A stretch of 10,984 nt of DNA from Promethearchaeota archaeon (GTDB lineage: Archaea > Asgardarchaeota > Lokiarchaeia > Sigynarchaeales > SOKP01). The first letter of the stretch is position 1. Each line of letters begins with the position of its first letter. Below, piece by piece: positions 6,444 to 10,984 of this stretch. Position numbers and translations under genes: made by a program. The stretch is taken from the NCBI GenBank assembly GCA_004524425.1, contig SDNN01000085.1, forward strand, positions 1-10,984, in the 5' to 3' direction. The notes under the pieces were generated by a model, which saw only the letters and a program-made list of their open reading frames with translations, was not told the origin of the DNA and did no database searches.

Positions 6444-8036
6444 TTAAGGTTTGAAGCCACCTTTTTCAGCACTTCTTGCGCTGATAATTCTATCTACTCT
6501 TAAAATTAAATTAGCTAATTCACTTCCAGATTTCAAGATGCTAGTAATTAATTCAGCAGGTTCCACTATACCTCGTTTAAAATTATCTCCAATGGTGTTA
6601 GTGATGGTATCGATTCCCATCCACTTATCTTCATCCGTCTTGTGGGCCGCTCTTAATTCGGTGATCTTTTCGATTTCATCCAAGCCAGCATTACTTATTA
6701 AAGTCCTTGGAATCTCTTCAAGAGCTAAGGCGAAAGCCTCAACGGCTAATTGTTCCCTCCCGCTTATCTCTTTCGCGTGGGCTCTTAATCTTTTTGCAAG
6801 TTCCATGTAAATCGCACCTCCGCCAGCGACCACCAATTGCGTATCAACTATTTTAGCAATAACAGAAAGGACGTCATTTAAGGTGATTTCTGCAGTGGTG
6901 AGCACGTTTTCAATACCTCCCTTGAGTAAAATTGAAACGCTTTTGGGATTTCTACATCCATTGAATATGGTGTAATTATCTTTTCCAACTTTTTCGAATT
7001 TTACTAACTCAGCATACCCTAAATCTTCTTCAGACATTAACTTTATATCATCAACAAATTTTGCGCCAGTAGCTTTTAGTATTGACTTATAATCGCTTTC
7101 TCCCACATTTTTTATTGCTGCGATGCCCTCTCTCGCTAAAAATGAGCCAAATTTATCAGAAATGTCATTATTATTAACAATCATTTTTACTCCCAGATTT
7201 TTAAATACTTGCAATTGATCAAGGAGAATCTGCTGTTCTTGATCCAAGAATCTTTGTACATCTTCTGGCTTGGAAATCCTAATTTGAGCATCAAATTCCG
7301 TCTTAACGACATCCAATTTCTTTCTAATAACAGCAATTTTCACATCTTTTAACACATCAGGCATTCCAGAATCTACTTTTTCCTTGTCAATATATACTCC
7401 GTTAATTAACTCAGATTCCTTGAGTGACTTGCCCTGTGCTTTTACTATTTTGATGTCTTCAACCTTAGCAAAGGTGTCCTGATCAGCAATATGCTTAATA
7501 GCTTTTAAAGCTAAATCCGCAAAGAAATCTCTCATTGGAGCAACATCCTTTGAATTCATAGCTGTTTTTCCTGCATTTCTTAGAATTACGTCATCATCTT
7601 TAGATATTCTTACTGCTAACTCTCTTACTAATGCAATAGCTTTTTCTGCAGCAATTTTATATCCTTTTATGATATGTTTGGGATGTAAATCTTGCTCAAT
7701 TAAGTCCAATGCATTTTTTAATAGTGTACTACAGAAAATAACCACAGCTGTAGTGCCATCGCCAATTTCAGAATCAATTGCCTTAGCAACATTTACCATC
7801 ATGATCGCGGCCACGTTTTCAATATCTAATTTTTTAAGAATCTCAGCACCATCATTTGTGATGGTTATATCACCAACGCTGTCAACAATCATTTTTGCCA
7901 TTCCTTTAGGACCGAGAGTTGACTTTACAGTCTCTGCAACAGCAAGCATCGCGTTAATATTTCTTTCTCGTGCCTGCTTCTCTCTAACATCTTCTGTATC
8001 TTCTTTTAGAATAATAATAGGTACTCCATACGACAT
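6444..8036 (-). CDS. Thermosome subunit (group II chaperonin)
   Basis: The protein has 530 residues. The equatorial domain starts with the ATP-site signatures STLGPKGMAKMIVDS (39-53), GDITITNDGAEIL (55-67) and GDGTTAVV (92-99). The intermediate and apical domains lie between about 145 and 375. The second equatorial half carries Asp388 (TLNDVL, the usual hydrolysis Asp of LHDAL) and VVAGGGAIYMEL (402-413). The C-terminus has RVDRIISARSAEKGG. Thermosomes form double-ring hetero- or homo-oligomers with a built-in lid and fold cytosolic proteins with ATP. The conserved region before Asp388 is altered (TTAEITLND instead of the usual DEAERSLHD type), and the tail lacks the GGM-rich repeats of many thermosomes, suggesting a divergent paralogue. 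Archaea often have two or more subunits; only one is here. ATG at 8036 lacks a Shine-Dalgarno. It diverges from the Lrp gene. Confidence 0.96.
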   Translation of the reverse strand: MSYGVPIIILKEDTEDVREKQARERNINAMLAVAETVKSTLGPKGMAKMIVDSVGDITITNDGAEILKKLDIENVAAIMMVNVAKAIDSEIGDGTTAVVIFCSTLLKNALDLIEQDLHPKHIIKGYKIAAEKAIALVRELAVRISKDDDVILRNAGKTAMNSKDVAPMRDFFADLALKAIKHIADQDTFAKVEDIKIVKAQGKSLKESELINGVYIDKEKVDSGMPDVLKDVKIAVIRKKLDVVKTEFDAQIRISKPEDVQRFLDQEQQILLDQLQVFKNLGVKMIVNNNDISDKFGSFLAREGIAAIKNVGESDYKSILKATGAKFVDDIKLMSEEDLGYAELVKFEKVGKDNYTIFNGCRNPKSVSILLKGGIENVLTTAEITLNDVLSVIAKIVDTQLVVAGGGAIYMELAKRLRAHAKEISGREQLAVEAFALALEEIPRTLISNAGLDEIEKITELRAAHKTDEDKWMGIDTITNTIGDNFKRGIVEPAELITSILKSGSELANLILRVDRIISARSAEKGGFKP

Positions 8037-8280
8037 TTTAATCCACTTAAGATATTATCATATTATTTTTATTATGGATTTTAAGTACACGATATTTTTT
8101 TAATTTTATGATTTGCAGATCTTTAAATAACCTTAAAAAAATTGAACATTTTTTCATTGAAAAGAGGAATTTTTAAATAAACTTCAGTATAAATAATAAT
8201 TGGATTTTTCTTTTGAATACCTTTCACCACATACGCATATTTAATGTATTGAATTAATTAATATTCTGGTCTTGAATTAC
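8037..8280. promoter_or_regulatory. Divergent promoter region between thermosome and Lrp/AsnC genes
   Basis: Minus-strand candidates for the thermosome are CATAATAAAAATA at 8064-8076, about 30-40 bases before its ATG, and TTATTTAAAG around 8120-8131, which would give a long leader. Plus-strand candidates for the Lrp gene are the strong TATAAATAA at 8188-8196 (transcript leader about 60 bases) and CATATTTAATG around 8236-8246, placed for a nearly leaderless transcript. Lrp proteins often control their own promoter, so an operator here is possible, but no clear symmetrical site stands out. Confidence 0.4.
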
Positions 8281-8736
8281 ATGAAAAAGGACGTTCTTGA
8301 TGATATAGATAAGGAAATCATCAAAATATTACAAGATGATGCCAGCAAATCATATAGAGAAATTCAAGGTAAATTAAACATATCAATCGGGACAATTCAT
8401 AACCGAATTTCTAAGTTAAAGAAAAATGGGATTATCAAGGGTTATACGCTCAAGATAGACAATTCAAAATTGGGATATAAACTGACCTTTTTAATTAGAA
8501 TACAAATAGACGGAAAACATACTTCTGAAATTTTACAAGAAATTAGTAAGAAACCTGAAGTATGTTCCGTATTTCACACTACTGGTGAGCAATCTGCAGC
8601 TCTAATATGTCGATTCAAGGAATCCGAAGATGTCCATAAATTTATAAGAGAATTAAACGAAAGAGAGTTTGTAACCAGAACTAATTCAAACATGGTATTA
8701 AAGGAATATAAAAATAACTCTTATGTAGAAATTTAA
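8281..8736 (+). CDS. Lrp/AsnC family transcriptional regulator
   Basis: The frame opens with TTG at 8272, but ATG at 8281 (MKKDVLDDID) is the standard N-terminus of the family, giving 151 residues, the normal length. Residues about 3-60 are the AsnC-type winged helix-turn-helix (LDDIDKEIIKILQDDA, SYREIQGKLNISIGTIHNRISKLKKNGIIKGY in two helices plus wing). Residues about 65-140 form the alpha/beta RAM ligand-binding domain, including VFHTTGEQSAALICRF. These proteins assemble as dimers to octamers, bend DNA, and usually sense amino acids; the ligand here is unknown. It is transcribed away from the thermosome from a shared spacer. No amino-acid metabolic gene is adjacent in the same direction, so it may be a global rather than a local regulator. 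Confidence 0.93.
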   Translation: MKKDVLDDIDKEIIKILQDDASKSYREIQGKLNISIGTIHNRISKLKKNGIIKGYTLKIDNSKLGYKLTFLIRIQIDGKHTSEILQEISKKPEVCSVFHTTGEQSAALICRFKESEDVHKFIRELNEREFVTRTNSNMVLKEYKNNSYVEI

Positions 8737-8765
8737 AATCATTTATACTTATTCATTCTGCCTCA

Positions 8766-8774
8766 TTTTTTTTT
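8766..8774 (+). terminator. T9 tract after the Lrp/AsnC gene
   Basis: Nine consecutive T residues lie 30 bases past the Lrp stop codon and before the convergent gene's 3' end at 8800. This is a good archaeal-type terminator for the plus strand. Confidence 0.55.
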
Positions 8775-8799
8775 ATTGAATCCCTAATTTTATTAATAA

Positions 8800-9432
8800 T
8801 TAAGAAGTTCTCTTGAAGATATAATCTGTTGCCGTTTTCGTGTATCCCACCCCGTGCCTATGTTTTTCCAGATATGCTTCTGTAATTTCATTTTTCTTCT
8901 TTGGGATAAAATATTGATCTAAATTTCGGGTGGAATGAGTATATTTTTTGCCTCGTTTGTTTATTACAGCGATGAATTCATAGCAAGGTGATAAAGAGGC
9001 CATGCTTGCATCACCATGACTATTATTTACAACTAGTATTCCTTTAACTTTCAAGTAGCGCCTGCAGGCACGGGATACAAATCCCGCGTACTGTGATATC
9101 AATAAATCAAAACTTTCCTCCTCTATGGAGAGCTTTTTATAATAGTCTCCATGAATATATGAATAAAATGGTTCCCCGGGATATTCCTTGGTTTTATTGA
9201 TATATTTAAATACTTCATCTGAATCGTAAAATTCTAGAAGTTTCTTATACACGTCATTAAAAATCACTGTTGGAAATACGAAGGCTGGGGTTATGTGCGC
9301 GTAGCTCCCTGGATATAGTGCTTTTTTGATCAAATACTCCTTCTTTAGATTCTGAAATAAACCAAGCCTCTCATCTTGCTTATTAACGTGATTTTTTTCA
9401 TAAATAGAAATAAATTTTCCTTCCATTTTCAA
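8800..9432 (-). CDS. Protein of unknown function with a degenerate methyltransferase-like Rossmann pattern
   Basis: The protein has 210 residues and no close named family that I can assert. The layout resembles a class I methyltransferase core: ALYPGSYAHITPAFVFP (38-54) at the position of the nucleotide-binding loop, VIFNDVYKK (56-64) ending strand 2 with an acidic residue, FDLLISQYAGFVS (108-120) as strand 4, and YLKVKGILVVNNSHGDA (126-142) like the LKPGGxLLVND segment. The canonical GxGxG loop is absent (PGSYAH instead), so SAM binding is doubtful. The C-terminus (about 175-210) is basic and His-rich. There is no signal peptide or membrane helix, so it should be cytoplasmic. ATG at 9432 is preceded by a strong TATA box (9459-9470, minus), which favours a nearly leaderless transcript. 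ATG at 9426 is an equally possible start. Its neighbours do not point to a role. Confidence 0.75.
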   Translation of the reverse strand: MKMEGKFISIYEKNHVNKQDERLGLFQNLKKEYLIKKALYPGSYAHITPAFVFPTVIFNDVYKKLLEFYDSDEVFKYINKTKEYPGEPFYSYIHGDYYKKLSIEEESFDLLISQYAGFVSRACRRYLKVKGILVVNNSHGDASMASLSPCYEFIAVINKRGKKYTHSTRNLDQYFIPKKKNEITEAYLEKHRHGVGYTKTATDYIFKRTS

Positions 9433-9458
9433 ATTAATTAAAAATTTTTTGACACAAT

Positions 9459-9470
9459 TATATTTATATC
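9459..9470 (-). promoter_or_regulatory. TATA box for the 210-residue unknown gene
   Basis: On the minus strand it reads GATATAAATATA, the clearest archaeal TATA element in the window. It ends 26 bases before the ATG at 9432, so transcription should begin within a few bases of the start codon. Confidence 0.6.
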
Positions 9471-9491
9471 CTTACTAGTATTTTGTTCTGG

Positions 9492-9504
9492 AAAAAAATA
9501 AAAG
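9492..9504 (-). terminator. T-rich terminator tract after msrB
   Basis: On the minus strand it reads TTTT-A-TTTTTTT, starting about 20 bases past the msrB stop codon. It separates msrB from the promoter of the next gene and argues against co-transcription. Confidence 0.45.
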
Positions 9505-9523
9505 TCATGATGGAACTTAAAAA

Positions 9524-9922
9524 TTAATCCTTTTTCTCGAAGTCCAAGGAGATTGAATTTATGCAATATCTTAATCCCGTGGGTTTCGGGCCATCCTTAA
9601 AAACATGCCCTAAATGGCCCTTACATTTATTACATAACACTTCAGTTCGTCGCATTCCATGACTGAAATCTTTTTCTACTTCAACATTTTCCTCATCTAT
9701 CGGCTCGTAAAAACTGGGCCATCCCGTCCCAGAATCAAATTTTGTATCTGAATGAAATAGTGGAGTACCACATCCTGCACATTTATAGGTGCCCTTCTCA
9801 TGGTTATTCCAATATTTTCCTGTAAAAGGAGATTCAGTTCCTTTTTTTCTCAACACGTGATATTGTTCGTTGGATAATTTTTTTTTCCAATTAATTTCAG
9901 GGTTTTCTTCTTTTGATTCCAT
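9524..9922 (-). CDS. msrB: Peptide-methionine (R)-S-oxide reductase MsrB
   Basis: MsrB reduces the R epimer of methionine sulfoxide in oxidised proteins. With ATG at 9922 as start the protein has 132 residues, typical for a stand-alone MsrB. The order is [15 protein letters not shown] (17-31), PFTGKYWN (32-39), the zinc pair CAGC (48-51), [10 protein letters not shown] (62-71), the second zinc pair CNKC (97-100), GHLGHVF (102-108), and the catalytic Cys120 in RYCINS. No CxxC-type resolving cysteine is obvious beyond the zinc sites, so recycling may use an external thiol. An upstream in-frame TTG at 9952 would add [10 protein letters not shown], but a TATA-like element (minus TTATATGC, about 9943-9950) lies over that extension and about 25 bases before ATG 9922, favouring the shorter, leaderless form. 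No msrA is adjacent. Confidence 0.95.
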   Translation of the reverse strand: MESKEENPEINWKKKLSNEQYHVLRKKGTESPFTGKYWNNHEKGTYKCAGCGTPLFHSDTKFDSGTGWPSFYEPIDEENVEVEKDFSHGMRRTEVLCNKCKGHLGHVFKDGPKPTGLRYCINSISLDFEKKD

Positions 9923-9942
9923 GATAGTAATTAATAAAACAG

Positions 9943-9950
9943 CATATAAC
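9943..9950 (-). promoter_or_regulatory. TATA-like box for msrB
   Basis: TTATATGC on the minus strand, about 21-28 bases before ATG 9922. Its position inside the TTG-initiated extension decides the start in favour of the ATG. Confidence 0.45.
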
Positions 9951-10022
9951 AATGAAATTCTTTCAAAAAATTAATAACGATTTGCAACAGATTATGTTAA
10001 ATAGTATAATTATCGGGGAAAC

Positions 10023-10436
10023 TTATTTATTATAAACTTCTTCAGGATCGAAAACAGGTTCCCCGTGAGTTATTAATTCTCCGTCAAGATATTCTCTATA
10101 GAAACAGGAATAAAAACCTGTGTGACATGCAGCTACTTTTTGTTTGACCTTCAATAAAACTGTATCTTGATAACAATCCATAAAAATGTGTTGAATCTCT
10201 TGGATGTGTCCGCTTTCCTCACCTTTTTTCCATAATTTTTTGCGAGATCTTGAAAAATAACATGCAATTCCTGTTTTTAATGATTGACGCATGGCCTCCT
10301 CATTAGCAAAAGCTAACATTAAGACCTCATTTGTTTTATAATCTTGGGCAATGACGGGTACTACGTGACCTTCAATTTTTGAAAAGTCTAAAAGTCCGAT
10401 AAAATTATCAATCTGTTCTTCTGAAAATTTTATCAT
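10023..10436 (-). CDS. hisI: Phosphoribosyl-AMP cyclohydrolase HisI
   Basis: HisI opens the purine ring of phosphoribosyl-AMP, the third step of histidine biosynthesis, in the cytoplasm. ATG at 10436 gives 137 residues; TTG at 10445 is an unneeded extension. Family blocks are present: VPVIAQDYKTNEVLMLAFAN (26-45), YFSRSRKKLWKKGEESGH (60-77), then the metal region MDCYQDTVLL (86-95) and AACHTGFYSCF (102-112). The three zinc cysteines are Cys88, Cys104 and Cys111. The magnesium motif is normally DCDxD; here it is DCYQD, so the middle Asp is Tyr89 while Asp87 and Asp91 remain. There is no fused HisE (pyrophosphohydrolase) domain, and no other his gene is in the window, so the pathway genes are scattered or lie elsewhere. 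It is divergent from the TrpRS gene, with a 75-base shared promoter spacer. Confidence 0.94.
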   Translation of the reverse strand: MIKFSEEQIDNFIGLLDFSKIEGHVVPVIAQDYKTNEVLMLAFANEEAMRQSLKTGIACYFSRSRKKLWKKGEESGHIQEIQHIFMDCYQDTVLLKVKQKVAACHTGFYSCFYREYLDGELITHGEPVFDPEEVYNK

Positions 10437-10511
10437 GGGTATCAAGATTTTTTATTTATCAAAAATTTTATAGTTTATTAATTTGTAAAAACACAAAGAA
10501 AATAAATTATC
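10437..10511. promoter_or_regulatory. Divergent promoter spacer between hisI and TrpRS genes
   Basis: Seventy-five almost pure A/T bases. The central AAAATTTTATAGTTTATTAA (10462-10481) can serve as a TATA element for either strand: about 30-40 bases from the hisI ATG (minus) and about 30-45 bases from the TrpRS ATG (plus). No Shine-Dalgarno sequence is seen before either start, so short or leaderless transcripts are likely. Confidence 0.4.
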
Positions 10512-10984
10512 ATGTCTGATGGTTTTAAAATAGATCCTTGGAGTTCGTCCAACATTTTGGAAGAGGATTATATCAGATTAATAAAAGAATTTGGAATCGA
10601 AGAAGTTTCCGAAGTTGTAAGGCAAAAATTTCTTGATAATAGGTTTCTTCGGCGAAAGATCATTTTTGGACATCGAGGCCTAGAAAATATTTTTAAAGCG
10701 ATTGAAAAAAAACAGAATTGGGCAGTCATGAGCGGAATAAAACCATCTGGACCGTTTCATCTTGGAACATTAACCACTGCTTTAGAAATAGTAGAATTCC
10801 AGAAAATGGGAGGTAAGGCCTACTATTGTATAGCAGATATAGAATCCTGGGAAGATAATGGGATTCCTTATGAAAAGGCAGAAGGAACTGCTGTTGATAA
10901 TTTAGCTGATATATTAGCATTAGGATTAGATCCATCTCCTAAAAAAGCCTATATCTGGAGGCAATCAAGAGAACCTATCATTAA
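10512..10984 (+). CDS. trpS: Tryptophanyl-tRNA synthetase, archaeal/eukaryotic type, N-terminal part (cut by window edge)
   Basis: The frame from ATG 10512 stays open to the window edge, giving 157 residues. The N-terminal DPWSS (8-12), LIKEFGIEEVSE (23-34) and RRKIIFGHRGLENIF (47-61) are the archaeal/eukaryotic TrpRS signature, in which a DPW motif and a FGHRD-like segment precede the catalytic domain. The class I catalytic fold then begins with VMSGIKPSGPFHLGT (72-86), where HLGT stands at the HIGH position, followed by YYCIADIESWEDNG (104-117). The KMSKS loop and anticodon-binding domain would lie beyond the edge. The enzyme charges tRNA-Trp with tryptophan. TyrRS is the nearest alternative, but the DPW N-terminus supports TrpRS. 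The gene faces away from hisI. Confidence 0.88.
   Translation, partial: MSDGFKIDPWSSSNILEEDYIRLIKEFGIEEVSEVVRQKFLDNRFLRRKIIFGHRGLENIFKAIEKKQNWAVMSGIKPSGPFHLGTLTTALEIVEFQKMGGKAYYCIADIESWEDNGIPYEKAEGTAVDNLADILALGLDPSPKKAYIWRQSREPII

Noticed and set aside
7669..8103. 144-codon plus-strand frame opposite the 5' end of the thermosome gene
   Set aside because: It is a shadow of the thermosome coding strand; its composition follows from the antisense of conserved chaperonin codons.
10726..10935. 69-codon minus-strand frame near the right edge
   Set aside because: It is antisense to the TrpRS catalytic domain, which has clear motifs.

Overview
The window reads as a low-GC archaeal chromosome segment, most likely from an Asgard (Lokiarchaeia-like) lineage. 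What the sequence shows: a group II chaperonin (thermosome) subunit, an archaeal/eukaryotic-type tryptophanyl-tRNA synthetase, an Lrp/AsnC regulator, TATA-like boxes about 25-35 nt before several start codons, and T-rich tracts after genes. The Asgard assignment is inference. It rests on the mix of an HDAC-superfamily protein, a sequon-rich single-pass surface protein, a decayed SpoVT/AbrB-type regulator and bacterial-type metabolic genes. A phylogeny of the thermosome or TrpRS would settle it.

Layout. Positions 1-371 (minus) hold the N-terminal part of a histone deacetylase/acetoin-utilisation superfamily protein that runs off the left edge. Diverging from it is a secreted, membrane-anchored protein of unknown function (584-1564, plus). 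Next come a C45-family acyltransferase/amidohydrolase with a C-terminal TPR region (1767-3530, plus) and a pirin (3645-4526, plus). The pirin ends one base before the stop codon of a convergent glycoside hydrolase family 4 enzyme (4528-5913, minus). The 530-base gap that follows is not empty: it contains the broken remnant of an AbrB-type regulator (6065-6250, minus), carrying two frameshifts and three premature stops. The thermosome subunit (6444-8036, minus) and an Lrp/AsnC regulator (8281-8736, plus) share a divergent AT-rich promoter region. The right part holds a conserved-looking protein of unknown function with a degenerate methyltransferase-like Rossmann pattern (8800-9432, minus), MsrB (9524-9922, minus), HisI (10023-10436, minus) and the start of TrpRS (10512 onward, plus), which runs off the right edge.

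The genes do not form one pathway. Almost every gene has its own AT-rich upstream region and many face different directions, so this looks like a housekeeping segment of mostly single-gene transcription units. Themes present are protein folding (thermosome), protein repair (MsrB), histidine biosynthesis (HisI), translation (TrpRS), glycan breakdown (GH4) and small-molecule or amide acyl transfer (C45). I found no rRNA, tRNA, CRISPR array, insertion sequence or obvious defence system. The most informative non-routine items are the AbrB pseudogene hidden in the gap, the C45-TPR fusion, the HisI metal-motif substitution, the TrpRS HLGT signature and the uncharacterised 210-residue family.
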